Under the pieces are notes generated by a model. It searched no databases, had not been told where the DNA came from, and was given only the letters and a program-made list of their open reading frames with translations. From assembly GCF_001426435.1 (NCBI RefSeq), contig NZ_LMER01000001.1:74308-106783 (forward strand): 32,476 bases of DNA, written 5' to 3'. The translations under genes and the position numbers were made by a program. The DNA is from Angustibacter sp. Root456 (lineage in GTDB: Bacteria; Actinomycetota; Actinomycetes; Actinomycetales; Angustibacteraceae). Positions 1 to 8,140 of the stretch are shown in pieces (the stretch's first letter is position 1; each line of letters starts with the position of its first letter).

Positions 1-1
1 G

Positions 2-751
2 CGCTCGGTGCTGCGCTTGGCCGCCGGCGACCTGTCGTGGTGGCGCGACTGCGGGGTGGCCTTCGGGTCGTGGCAGGCAGGAGCCGGGATGCTGCTGCTC
101 GATGCCGGCGACAGCTCGGTCGGCAGCTGCGCCCGCACCGGCGGCGCCGGCACCACGGCCTCCGGCTGGCTCGAGCGCACCACGCGGTACGAGCGCGACG
201 GCGACGGCTGGCGGCTACTCGACACGGGCGGCCGCCGGCAGGCCACGCTGCGGCCCGGCGCGACGGTGACGCCGCGCCCCGGGGTCGACGCCTCGCTGGC
301 CGCGCCGCCCACCCTCGACGCCGCGGCCCGCGCAGCGCTCGCCGAGCCGGCGCCGCTGCCCTCCGGCCTGCGACCGGCGTCCCGGGCGACGGCCGCCGGA
401 CGCTGGACGCTCGCCGAGCCGCCCTCACGCACCCCGGCCCGCCCGGCGGCGGGCAGCAGGCCGCCGTTCGTCTTCGCCGATCCGCAGGGCACCTGGACCG
501 GGTGGGACGGCTGCAACGCCGCGTCCGGGCGCTGGCTGGTCGGCGACGACGGCCGGCTGCTCACGACGTCGGGGCCCCGGACCCTCATCGGCTGCGAGGG
601 CATCGACCTGCCGGCGCTGTGGGCCTCGGCGGCGCGCGTCGGTCTGGCCGATCGCCAGCTCGTGCTCGTCGACCGCACCGGCCACGAGCTCGTGCGGCTG
701 AGCGGCCCGCGGGTGGTGGCGAGCGTGACCCACGGCCCCGTGCAGCGCTGA
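2..751 (+). CDS. META-domain (HslJ-like) protein, 5' end cut by window
   Basis: The frame is open to the left window edge, so the true start probably lies outside; the first start codon inside is GTG at 8. The last ~100 residues resemble the META (HslJ/DUF306) domain: a segment reading WTGWDGCNAASGRW, followed by a T..GCEG segment, which are the conserved G-CN and T..C positions of that fold. META domains are small beta-rich domains usually found in exported or lipid-anchored proteins. The middle is a low-complexity Ala/Pro/Arg linker. Any signal peptide would be upstream of the window. The role is unknown. The next gene on the same strand begins 79 nt after the stop. The family call rests on the C-terminal motif only; the rest is not recognised. 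Confidence 0.65.
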   Translation, partial: RSVLRLAAGDLSWWRDCGVAFGSWQAGAGMLLLDAGDSSVGSCARTGGAGTTASGWLERTTRYERDGDGWRLLDTGGRRQATLRPGATVTPRPGVDASLAAPPTLDAAARAALAEPAPLPSGLRPASRATAAGRWTLAEPPSRTPARPAAGSRPPFVFADPQGTWTGWDGCNAASGRWLVGDDGRLLTTSGPRTLIGCEGIDLPALWASAARVGLADRQLVLVDRTGHELVRLSGPRVVASVTHGPVQR

Positions 752-830
752 CGTGGCGCAGAGCGGCACGAACGGCGGAGGGGGTAAACCAGAGGCAACC
801 GGTGGTGCGCGCGCTCTAGGGTCACCGGCT

Positions 831-1763
831 ATGCGCGCACGCCCCGTCTCGCCTGACGACCTGCCCGCCGTCACGGCGTTGCAGGCCGCCTTCGACACCC
901 ACTGGTTCGGCGCTCAGGAGAGCGACGAGAGCGAGATCAAGCAGGTGCTCGAGCTCGCCGTCCCGCTCGACGAGCGCAGCCGCGCCCTGGTCGCCGACGA
1001 CGGCGGGTTGCTCGCCGCCACCTGGTGGTGGAGCCCGGACGACGTGTTCCTGAGCGTCCGCCACGACGCGCCCGAGGTCGTGCGCCGGGACGTCTTCGAC
1101 GACCTGCTCGCGTGGTACGCCGCCTGCGGCGTCCACTCGGTCGAGGCCCTCGCCGGCGACGACGCCTTCGCCGCGGCGCTGGACCGGCACGGCTGGGAGC
1201 ACTGGCTGTCGTCGTTCGAGCTGTTGCGCGAGGTCTCCCCCGACTGGCAGCTGCCCGAGCCGGTCTGGCCCGACGCCGTCACGGTCACCGACCTCGGGCC
1301 GGACGCCGAGCGCGCCACCCACGAGCTCATCTACGACCGGGCGCGCTGGGCGACGGTGCCCGGACACGGCAACCGGGGCTTCGAGGAGTGGCGGCACCTC
1401 TTCGTGGCCGGCGAGCCCGCCGACCAGCAGGTGCTGGCCTGGCGCGGCGAGGAGCTGGTGGGCGCCGCGCTCGGCAAGATCTTCTCCGACGGGTCGGGCT
1501 GGGTCGCTCAGCTCGCGGTGCCGCAGGAGCTGCAGAAGCAAGGCATCGGCCGGGCGTTGCTGCTCGAGGCGTTCCGTCGCCGGGTCGCGGGCGGCGCCAA
1601 GCGGCTCGGCCTCGGGGTGAGCGCCGAGAACTCCCACGCCCTCGGGCTCTACCTCGGGGTCGGCCTGCAGGTCGACCGCGAGTGGCGCAAGTACCGGCCC
1701 GCCAGCAGCGCGGGCGCTACCAGCGAGCGCGTCGCGGGCGGGGCTGGCAGCGCGGGCAGCTGA
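831..1763 (+). CDS. GNAT-family N-acetyltransferase (probably two GNAT domains)
   Basis: A 310-residue protein. The C-terminal half has the GNAT acetyl-CoA binding motif A ([10 protein letters not shown], the Q/R-x-x-G-x-G/A type) followed by a [11 protein letters not shown] segment and a Y.... G(L/F)... ending typical of GNATs. The N-terminal half looks like a degenerate second GNAT unit ([14 protein letters not shown] opening). The substrate cannot be told. I chose ATG at 831 rather than an in-frame GTG at 753: a -10 box TAGGGT lies at 817-822, 8 nt upstream, which fits a leaderless mRNA, and the extra N-terminal residues are Gly-rich and unlike the fold. The 3' end runs 47 bp into the 3' end of mutM on the other strand. 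Confidence 0.85.
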   Translation: MRARPVSPDDLPAVTALQAAFDTHWFGAQESDESEIKQVLELAVPLDERSRALVADDGGLLAATWWWSPDDVFLSVRHDAPEVVRRDVFDDLLAWYAACGVHSVEALAGDDAFAAALDRHGWEHWLSSFELLREVSPDWQLPEPVWPDAVTVTDLGPDAERATHELIYDRARWATVPGHGNRGFEEWRHLFVAGEPADQQVLAWRGEELVGAALGKIFSDGSGWVAQLAVPQELQKQGIGRALLLEAFRRRVAGGAKRLGLGVSAENSHALGLYLGVGLQVDREWRKYRPASSAGATSERVAGGAGSAGS

Positions 1764-2601
1764 AGCTCGAGCGGTTCATGAACGCGTCGCGGCGGATCGG
1801 CGTGCCGCACCGGGGGCACGGCCGGCCGGCCTGCCCGTAGGCGGCCAGCGAGCGGTCGAAGTAGCCGCTCTGGCCGTTGACGTTGACGTACAACGCGTCG
1901 AACGACGTGCCGCCTTGCCCGAGCGCCTCGCGCATCACCTCGGCCGCGGCGTCCAGCACGCGCCGGGCGTCGGCGCGACGCAGCGTCTCGGTGGGCCGCG
2001 CGCCGTGCAGCTCGGCTCGCCACAGCGCCTCGTCGGCGTAGATGTTGCCGATACCCGACACCAGCGTCTGGTCGAGCAGCGCCCGCTTGAGGCCGGTGCG
2101 GCGACGGCGCAGGGCCGTCACCACCGCCTCGACGTCGTAGCGCGGGTCGAGCGGGTCGCGCGCGATGTGCGCCACGCTGGCCGGGACGGTGTCGCCCTCA
2201 CCGGCGCCCACGAGCGGCTCCAGCGCCATGCCCCCGAAGGTGCGCTGGTCGACGAAGCGCAGGTCGGGGCCGTCGTCGGCGAAGGCGAGCTCGACCCGTA
2301 GGTGGGTCTCGGGGGCTGCGGTAGGCGGCTGCACCAGCAGCTGCCCGCTCATGCCCAGGTGGACGACGAGCGCCTCGTCGGGCGGCGACGGCGGCTCGCC
2401 GAGGTCGAGCCAGAGGTACTTGCCCCGGCGGCGGGCGGCGAGCACGGTGCGGCCGGCGAGGCGGCCGACGAGGTCGTCAGCTCCCGGCACGTGCCGACGC
2501 ACCGCCCGCGGGTGGTGCACGGCGGCGGAGCGGATCACCCGGCCGACGGCGTGCTGCTCGACACCCCGGCGGACGACCTCGACCTCGGGCAGCTCGGGCA
2601 C
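1717..2601 (-). CDS. mutM: Formamidopyrimidine-DNA glycosylase (Fpg/MutM)
   Basis: A base-excision repair enzyme that removes 8-oxoguanine and formamidopyrimidines and nicks the abasic site. The protein (294 aa, normal for Fpg) starts PELPEVE after the initiator, giving the catalytic N-terminal Pro and Glu. The conserved Lys is in RRGKYLWL near residue 60, and the C-terminal zinc finger is CPRCGTPI ... FSCPRCQ. The GTG at 2601 is chosen because Pro2 must become the N-terminal nucleophile; the open frame extends further upstream but only into sequence antisense to or overlapping rnc. It lies 7 nt after rnc, in the rnc-mutM order usual in actinobacteria, and is probably co-transcribed. Its 3' end overlaps the convergent GNAT gene by 47 bp. 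Confidence 0.95.
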   Translation of the reverse strand: MPELPEVEVVRRGVEQHAVGRVIRSAAVHHPRAVRRHVPGADDLVGRLAGRTVLAARRRGKYLWLDLGEPPSPPDEALVVHLGMSGQLLVQPPTAAPETHLRVELAFADDGPDLRFVDQRTFGGMALEPLVGAGEGDTVPASVAHIARDPLDPRYDVEAVVTALRRRRTGLKRALLDQTLVSGIGNIYADEALWRAELHGARPTETLRRADARRVLDAAAEVMREALGQGGTSFDALYVNVNGQSGYFDRSLAAYGQAGRPCPRCGTPIRRDAFMNRSSFSCPRCQPRPRRARW

Positions 2602-2608
2602 CCGGGGC

Positions 2609-3313
2609 TCAGGCCTCCTCGGACTGCCGCGCCCGCAGGGTGCGCCAGGCCGTGGCGGCCGCGTGCTGCTCGGCTTCCTTCTTGCTCTTGCCGGTGCCGC
2701 TGCCGAGGTCCTCGCCCGCGATGCGCGCCACGGCGGTGAACACCTTGTCGTGGTCGGGGCCGTCGTCGTCAAGGACGTACTCGGGCACGCCGAGACCGGC
2801 GGACGACGTCATCTCCTGCAGGCTGGTCTTCCAGTCCAGGCCCGCCCCGAGCTGGGCGGCCTGCTCCATCAGCGGGTCGACGAGCCGGTGCACGAGGTCG
2901 GCCGCGACCTCGATGCCGTGGTCGAGGTACACCGCACCGAGCAGCGCCTCGACCGTGTCGGCGAGGATGGAGTCCTTGTCGCGCCCGCCCGTGGCCTCCT
3001 CACCGCGGCCGAGGTAGACGTACCGGCCGAGCTCGAGGGTGCGCCCGACGCCGGCGAGCGCGCGCATGTTGACCACCGAGGCGCGCAGCTTGGCCAGCTG
3101 CCCCTCGGGCAGGTCGGGGTGCGTGCGGTAGAGCGTGTCGGTCACCACGAGGCCGAGCACCGAGTCACCGAGGAACTCCAGGCGCTCGTTGGTGGGTAGG
3201 CCACCGTTCTCGTAGGCGTAGCTGCGGTGCATCAGCGCGCGCTGCAGCAACGCAGCATCGACCTGCAGGCCGATGCTGGCCTGCAGGTCGGTGGCGTCAG
3301 CCGGCTGGCTCAT
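2609..3313 (-). CDS. rnc: Ribonuclease III
   Basis: A 234-residue double-strand-specific endoribonuclease for rRNA and mRNA processing. The N-terminal RNase III domain carries the signature [13 protein letters not shown] with the acidic metal ligands, and the second catalytic patch [13 protein letters not shown]. The C-terminal dsRNA-binding domain starts near residue 155 (DWKTSLQE) and ends with the KKEAEQHAA helix. ATG 3313 is used because the protein then begins shortly before the conserved helix. A longer in-frame extension would overlap rpmF. It lies in the rpmF-rnc-mutM cluster, 37 nt after rpmF. Confidence 0.95.
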   Translation of the reverse strand: MSQPADATDLQASIGLQVDAALLQRALMHRSYAYENGGLPTNERLEFLGDSVLGLVVTDTLYRTHPDLPEGQLAKLRASVVNMRALAGVGRTLELGRYVYLGRGEEATGGRDKDSILADTVEALLGAVYLDHGIEVAADLVHRLVDPLMEQAAQLGAGLDWKTSLQEMTSSAGLGVPEYVLDDDGPDHDKVFTAVARIAGEDLGSGTGKSKKEAEQHAAATAWRTLRARQSEEA

Positions 3314-3350
3314 CGCGCGTCGGACGTCGACACGAGAGGAGACAGCGCGA

Positions 3351-3545
3351 TCAGCCCTGGTGCTCGGTGCGCTCGGCCGCGGCGTAGTGCCGGCCGGCGT
3401 ACGTGCCGCAGCTCGGGCAGGCCATGTGCGGCTGCTTCGGCTCACGGCACTGCGGGCACGCGGACAGCGTCACGGCGGTCGTCTTCCAGTTCGCCCGGCG
3501 CGAGCGGGTGTTGGATCGCGACGTCTTCCGCTTCGGGACAGCCAC
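3351..3545 (-). CDS. rpmF: 50S ribosomal protein L32
   Basis: A 64-residue protein beginning [17 protein letters not shown] after the initiator, the standard L32 start. It has four zinc-type cysteines (CPQC ... CPSC), so this is the zinc-binding (C+) form. GTG start at 3545, one base after the TGA of the upstream DUF177 gene (3547-3549), so translation is probably coupled. DUF177/YceD next to rpmF is one of the most conserved gene pairs in bacteria. Confidence 0.97.
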   Translation of the reverse strand: MAVPKRKTSRSNTRSRRANWKTTAVTLSACPQCREPKQPHMACPSCGTYAGRHYAAAERTEHQG

Positions 3546-3546
3546 G

Positions 3547-4089
3547 TCAGTTCTCTTCCTGGTCGTCGGTCGACTGGCCCGGGGCCCGGGTCAGTCCCTG
3601 CAACGCGGCCCACCGGGGGTCGACCACGTCGTGGTGGTGTTCGGGGTCGTCCGCCAGGCGCGCCCCGCACTCGGAGCACAGTCCCGGACAGTCGTCCCGG
3701 CACACCGGTTGGAACGGCAGCGCAGGCACCACCGCGTCCCGGAGCGCGCCCTCGAGGTCGATCAGGTCGCCCTCGAGCTCACGCACCTCGTCCTCGTCGA
3801 CGTCGGCTTCAGGCCGCTTGCCGGGGTAGGCGTACAGCTCCATGAGCTCGACCTCGACGTCCTGCTCGAGGTCGGTCAGGCACCGCCCGCACTCCCCGGT
3901 GGCGCGTCCTGCCACCGTGCCGGTCACGAGGACCCCCTCCATCACCGACTCCAACCGCAGGTCCAGCCGCAGCGGCGAACCCTCGGCGACGCCGATGACG
4001 TCGGTGCCCATCTCTGCCGGAGCCGGCACCTCTCGGGAGATCTTGACCATCGACCCCGGACGGCGGCCCAGCTCGTGCGTGTCGAGCAC
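3547..4089 (-). CDS. YceD/DUF177 family protein
   Basis: A 180-residue protein as drawn from GTG 4089. It has the DUF177 hallmarks: LESVMEGVLVTG, GECGRCL, and a Cys-rich segment CRDDCPGLCSECGARL. Members are encoded with rpmF and are linked to 23S rRNA or ribosome assembly (known of the family). The start is doubtful. Residues conserved in the family (LDPRAPLVLD then THELGRRPG) continue upstream of GTG 4089 to about 4110, but the only upstream candidates before a TGA at 4150-4152 are ATC at 4116 (with GGAG 6 nt before it) and CTG at 4128. The real protein may therefore begin at 4116 with a non-canonical ATC codon. Confidence 0.9.
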   Translation of the reverse strand: MLDTHELGRRPGSMVKISREVPAPAEMGTDVIGVAEGSPLRLDLRLESVMEGVLVTGTVAGRATGECGRCLTDLEQDVEVELMELYAYPGKRPEADVDEDEVRELEGDLIDLEGALRDAVVPALPFQPVCRDDCPGLCSECGARLADDPEHHHDVVDPRWAALQGLTRAPGQSTDDQEEN

Positions 4090-4168
4090 GAGCGGCGCGC
4101 GGGGGTCGAGAGTGATCGCAGGCTCCAGGAAAGTGGCGGCTTCGGCCGGTCAGGGCCGACGCACAAGG

Positions 4169-4768
4169 TTACCGGACGACCGCGTCGTCACCCAATCCGC
4201 TGCCGGACCCCCGCGCCTCGTGGCCCTCGTGGCCCTCGCCGGCCGTACCGCGGGCTCCGGGCTCCTCGTCGCCCTCACCTGAGGGGTCGGCGTCGGCCAC
4301 GATGCCCCGCGCGCGGTCGACCGCCGAGCGCTGCGAGAGGTGCTCGCGTCCGCGCTGCACCTGCTGGCTCAGCTTGTCGAGGGCCACCTCGAACTCCCCG
4401 AGCTTGCGGTCGACGTAGTCGTCGGCCTCCTCGAGCAGGCGGGTGGCTTCGGCCTGGGCGTGCTGCTGCACCTCGGCCGCGCGCTCGCGGGCGGCCCGCA
4501 CCACCTCGGTCTGCTCCACCAGGCGGTCGTGCTCGGTCTGCGCTTCAGCGAGCAGCTGCTCGGCCTGCGCTCGCCCCTGCTCGACGACGGCCTCGCGATC
4601 CGACAGCAGCAGGTCCGCGTGGTGCAGCTCCTCGGGCAGCAGCTCGCGCAGCTCGTCGAGCAGGCCGAGCAGCTCGACCCGGTTGACCAGCGCCGACGCC
4701 GACATCGGCATCGCCCGGGCGTCCTCGACGTACTGCGTGATCTCGTCGAGCTTGTCGTGCACGTCCAC
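4169..4768 (-). CDS. DivIVA-like coiled-coil protein of the coaD-rpmF cluster
   Basis: A 199-residue, strongly charged protein with a long predicted coiled coil (roughly residues 45-150, rich in Glu, Gln, Ala, Arg) and an acidic, disordered Gly/Glu-rich tail. The start GTG 4768 follows a GAGAGGA ribosome site. It lies 16 nt after coaD and just before the DUF177 gene. Actinobacterial genomes have a gene of this kind here, annotated as ATP-synthase-B-like or DivIVA/cell-division-initiation-like; those names reflect coiled-coil similarity. A role in polar growth or septum organisation is possible but unproven. Confidence 0.85.
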   Translation of the reverse strand: MDVHDKLDEITQYVEDARAMPMSASALVNRVELLGLLDELRELLPEELHHADLLLSDREAVVEQGRAQAEQLLAEAQTEHDRLVEQTEVVRAARERAAEVQQHAQAEATRLLEEADDYVDRKLGEFEVALDKLSQQVQRGREHLSQRSAVDRARGIVADADPSGEGDEEPGARGTAGEGHEGHEARGSGSGLGDDAVVR

Positions 4769-4784
4769 AGCCAGTCCTCTCGGG

Positions 4785-5276
4785 TCAGGCCCGCCGGTGC
4801 GCCACCAGCGCGTCGCGGACGACGTCGGGCACGAGCCCGCTCACGTCGCCACCGTAGGCGTTGACCTGCCGCACCAGCGAGCTGGACACGTGGGCCAACC
4901 GGGGGTCGGCGGCCACGAACACCGTCTCGACGCCGGTGAGGTGACGGTTCATCAGCGCCATCGGCAGCTCGTAGTCGAAGTCCGCACCACCGCGCAGACC
5001 CTTCACGACGTGCGCGGCACCCAGCTCGCGGCAGACGTCGACCAGCAGCCGGCCGCCGAACTCGACCACCCGCACGCGCTCGCGGCCCTCGAGCACGTGC
5101 CGCAGCAGCTCGACCCGCTCGGCCGCCGTGAACGTGCCCCGCTTGTCGGGGTTGTGCAGCACCGCGACGACCACGTCGTCGAACATCGCCGCCGCGCGCT
5201 CGATGACGTCGAGGTGCCCGAGGGTCACCGGGTCGTACGAGCCGGGGCAAACGCACACGCGCCGGGAGTCGCTCAC
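4785..5276 (-). CDS. coaD: Phosphopantetheine adenylyltransferase
   Basis: A 163-residue enzyme for the fourth step of coenzyme A synthesis: ATP + 4'-phosphopantetheine to dephospho-CoA. The nucleotidyltransferase motif is CPGSYDPVTLGHLDVI (T/HxGH type), the substrate-binding stretch KGLRGGADFDYELPMALMN is present, and the C-terminal SSSLVR motif closes the active site. GTG start at 5276. A -10 box TAGGTT at 5284-5289, 7 nt upstream, suggests its own leaderless promoter. Downstream genes are closely spaced and probably read through from here. Confidence 0.96.
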   Translation of the reverse strand: MSDSRRVCVCPGSYDPVTLGHLDVIERAAAMFDDVVVAVLHNPDKRGTFTAAERVELLRHVLEGRERVRVVEFGGRLLVDVCRELGAAHVVKGLRGGADFDYELPMALMNRHLTGVETVFVAADPRLAHVSSSLVRQVNAYGGDVSGLVPDVVRDALVAHRRA

Positions 5277-5312
5277 GGCCTCGAACCTAGCGGGCCACCG
5301 GCCACCTCGGGC

Positions 5313-5870
5313 TCAGGTGCGCTCGGCGAACCACAGGCGCGTCTCGCCGTACGCGCGGTCACCCGCCGCCTCCAGCGGGGCCGGCCAGTGCGGGGCGTGG
5401 CTGCGGCTGGCCCGCTCGACCACCACCAGCGCCTGGTCGGCGAGCCAGCCGTGCTCGACGAGCCGGTGCAGCACGGCGTCGACCGCGTCGTCGGTGACGG
5501 GGTACGGCGGGTCGGCGAGCACGACCTCGAACCGCGCCTCGGCCGGCCGGTCGAGCCACCGCTCGACCTTCGCCTCGGCCACCCGGACGCCGACCAGGCC
5601 CAGCGCCGCGACGTTGCGGCGGATCGTGGCCGCGGCGGGCCGGGCGCTCTCGACCAGCACCACCTCGGCGGCGCCCCGGCTGGCAGCTTCGAGGCCCAGC
5701 GCGCCGGAGCCGGCGTACAGGTCGAGCACGCGCGCGCCGTCCAGCCAGCCCTCGTGGTCGAGCCGGCTGAAGAGCGCCTCGCGCACGCGGTCGCTGGTCG
5801 GGCGCGTGTCGCGTCCGGCGGGCACCTGCAGCCGCCTGCCTCCCGCCGCGCCGGCGATGATCCGCGTCAC
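5313..5870 (-). CDS. rsmD: 16S rRNA (guanine966-N2)-methyltransferase RsmD
   Basis: A 185-residue SAM-dependent methyltransferase. The family start (TRIIAGAAGGRRL), the RPTSDRVREALF segment, SAM motif I (VLDLYAGSGALGLEA) and the catalytic DPPY (LADPPYPV) are all present. GTG start 5870 has -10 TAGGCT at 5879-5884, 8 nt upstream, so probably leaderless. It sits between recG and coaD, as is usual in actinobacteria. The gap to coaD is 36 nt. Confidence 0.96.
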   Translation of the reverse strand: MTRIIAGAAGGRRLQVPAGRDTRPTSDRVREALFSRLDHEGWLDGARVLDLYAGSGALGLEAASRGAAEVVLVESARPAAATIRRNVAALGLVGVRVAEAKVERWLDRPAEARFEVVLADPPYPVTDDAVDAVLHRLVEHGWLADQALVVVERASRSHAPHWPAPLEAAGDRAYGETRLWFAERT

Positions 5871-5899
5871 GACGGGCGAGCCTAGCCGTGAGCGCGTCC

Positions 5900-8140
5900 T
5901 CAGCCCCGCTCGAGGAACTCCTCGCGCCCCTCGCCGAGCAGCACGTCGATGGCCTCGGCCAGCGCCGGGTGACCCGACAGGTCGGGGTCGCCGGCGAGCA
6001 CCTCGGCCGCTGCCTCTCGGGCCTGCCCGATGAGGTCCTCGTCGCGCAGCACGCGCAGAAGCCGCAGCGACGACCGGTAGCCCGACTGCGCCGCGCCCAG
6101 CACGTCGCCCTCGCGCCGCTGCTCGAGGTCGACCCGCGACAGCTCGAAACCGTCGGTGGTGCTCGCGACGGCGGCGAGCCGCTCTCGCGCGGGGGTGCCG
6201 TCGAGCGTCTCGGTGACGAGCAGCGCCAGGCCGGGCGCGCTGCCCCGGCCGATGCGGCCGCGCAGCTGGTGCAGCTGCGAGATGCCGAAGCGGTCGGCGT
6301 CCATGACCACCATCACCGTGGCGTTGGGGACGTCGACGCCCACCTCGATCACCGTCGTGGCCACGAGGACGTCGACCTCGCCGCGCGCGAACGCAGCCAT
6401 CGTGGCCTCGCGCTCCTCGGCCGGCAGGCGCCCGTGCAGCACCTCGATGCGCAGGCCCGCGAGCGTGGGCTCCCCCCGCAGCGGCTCGAGCACGTCCAGG
6501 ACGGCGAGCGGCGGGCGGCGGCCGGTCTCGTCGTCGGGGACGTCGGCGCCGGGGGCGGTGTCGACGTCCGGTTCGGTGCCGTCACCGCCGATGCGCGGGC
6601 ACACCACGAAGGCCTGGTGCCCGGCGTCGACCTCCTCGCGCACGCGCTCCCAGGCCCGCGTGACCCAGCGGGGGTGGTCGCCGGGCACGACGTGGGTGGT
6701 GATCGGCGACCGGCCGCGCGGCAGCTCGGTGAGGGTCGAGGTCTCCAGGTCGCCGAACACCGTCATCGCCACGGTGCGCGGGATCGGCGTCGCGGTCATG
6801 ACGAGCACGTGCGGCGGCACCGAACCCTTGGCGCGCAACGCATCGCGCTGCTCGACGCCGAACCTGTGCTGCTCGTCGACGACCATGAGGCCGAGGTCGG
6901 CGAACTGCACGTGCTCCTGCAGCAGCGCGTGCGTGCCCACGACGATGCCGGCCTGGCCCGACGCCGCCTCGAGCAGCATCGCGCGGCGCACCCCCGCGGG
7001 CTGCGACCCGGTGAGCAGCGCCACCCGGGTGCCGATGTCGCTGCCGCCGAGCATGCCGCCCTCGGCGAGGTCGCCGAGCATCGCGGTGATCGAGCGGTGG
7101 TGCTGCACCGCCAGCACCTCGGTGGGCGCGAGCAGGGCCGCCTGACCGCCGGCGTCGACGACGCCGAGCATCGCCCGCAGGGCCACGAGCGTCTTGCCCG
7201 AGCCCACCTCGCCCTGCAGCAACCGGTGCATCGGGTGGGAAGCCGCGAGGTCGGCCGCGATCTGCTGCCCCACCTCGCGCTGGCCGTCGGTGAGCGCGAA
7301 CGGCAGCCTGGCGTCGAACGCCTCGAGCAGCCCACCGGACGCCGGAACGCGGGGCACCGCCGGCAGGTCAGCGAGCGCCGCTCGCCGCCGCAGCAGGGCG
7401 GCCTGCAGCACGAAGGCCTCCTCGAACCGCAGCCGCCGCTGGGCCTCGAGGGCCTGCTCCATCGTCGCCGGGTCGTGCACTCCTCGCAGCGCCTCGTCGA
7501 GCCCCATCAGGTCGCGGGCTCGCAGCACCGAGACGGGCAGCGGGTCGGGCAGCGGCGGCAGGGTCTGCACGAGCGGCGTGATGGCCCCTCGGATCTGCCA
7601 GGACTGGATGCCGGCGCCCGCGGGATAGATCGGGATCGGCTTGCGCGCCAAGGCCTGCGCGGCTTGCGGGTCGTAGTCGGGCAGCCGCTCGTAGAGCGGG
7701 TGGGCCAGCTGCCGGCGGCCCTCGTAGAGCCCGACCTTGCCGCTGAAGAGCGCCACCGTGCCCACCGCCAGCTCGCGCTCGTACTTGGCCGTGAGGAACG
7801 ACTTGGCCGCGAAGAAGACGAGCTCGAGGGTCCCCCGGCCGTCTCCGATCCGCACCTGCACCCGGCTGCCCCGGCGCTGCCGCATGGTGTGCGCGGTCAC
7901 CTGCTGCACCTGGGCGAGCACCGTGACGTGCTCTCCCACCGGCAGGCGCGAGAGGTCGGTGAGCTCGCCGAGCTGGGCGTACCGGCGCGGGTAGTGGCGC
8001 AGCAGCTCACCGACCGTGGTGATGCCGAAGAGCTTCTCGAGGGCCTTGGCCGCCTTGGGTCCGATCCGCCGGTCGGCGCGCACGGACAGCTCGGCCGACG
8101 ACGACCCGGCCTGCGCGCCGCCTGGCTCGCTCACCCTCAC
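5900..8140 (-). CDS. recG: ATP-dependent DNA helicase RecG
   Basis: A 746-residue helicase that reverses stalled replication forks and drives branch migration. The N-terminal wedge/OB domain covers roughly residues 20-165. Walker A GEVGSGKT is at about 310-317, the DEAH-like box is VVDEQHRFG, then TATPIPRT, and the helicase C domain has RGRIGRG. A Gly/Asp/Pro-rich insert between helicase lobes (DGTEPDVDTAPGADVPDD) is common in actinobacterial RecG. The GTG start 8140 overlaps the TGA of the preceding kinase gene (GTGA, 4 bp), so the two are translationally coupled. A second in-frame GTG lies two codons on. Confidence 0.96.
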   Translation of the reverse strand: MRVSEPGGAQAGSSSAELSVRADRRIGPKAAKALEKLFGITTVGELLRHYPRRYAQLGELTDLSRLPVGEHVTVLAQVQQVTAHTMRQRRGSRVQVRIGDGRGTLELVFFAAKSFLTAKYERELAVGTVALFSGKVGLYEGRRQLAHPLYERLPDYDPQAAQALARKPIPIYPAGAGIQSWQIRGAITPLVQTLPPLPDPLPVSVLRARDLMGLDEALRGVHDPATMEQALEAQRRLRFEEAFVLQAALLRRRAALADLPAVPRVPASGGLLEAFDARLPFALTDGQREVGQQIAADLAASHPMHRLLQGEVGSGKTLVALRAMLGVVDAGGQAALLAPTEVLAVQHHRSITAMLGDLAEGGMLGGSDIGTRVALLTGSQPAGVRRAMLLEAASGQAGIVVGTHALLQEHVQFADLGLMVVDEQHRFGVEQRDALRAKGSVPPHVLVMTATPIPRTVAMTVFGDLETSTLTELPRGRSPITTHVVPGDHPRWVTRAWERVREEVDAGHQAFVVCPRIGGDGTEPDVDTAPGADVPDDETGRRPPLAVLDVLEPLRGEPTLAGLRIEVLHGRLPAEEREATMAAFARGEVDVLVATTVIEVGVDVPNATVMVVMDADRFGISQLHQLRGRIGRGSAPGLALLVTETLDGTPARERLAAVASTTDGFELSRVDLEQRREGDVLGAAQSGYRSSLRLLRVLRDEDLIGQAREAAAEVLAGDPDLSGHPALAEAIDVLLGEGREEFLERG

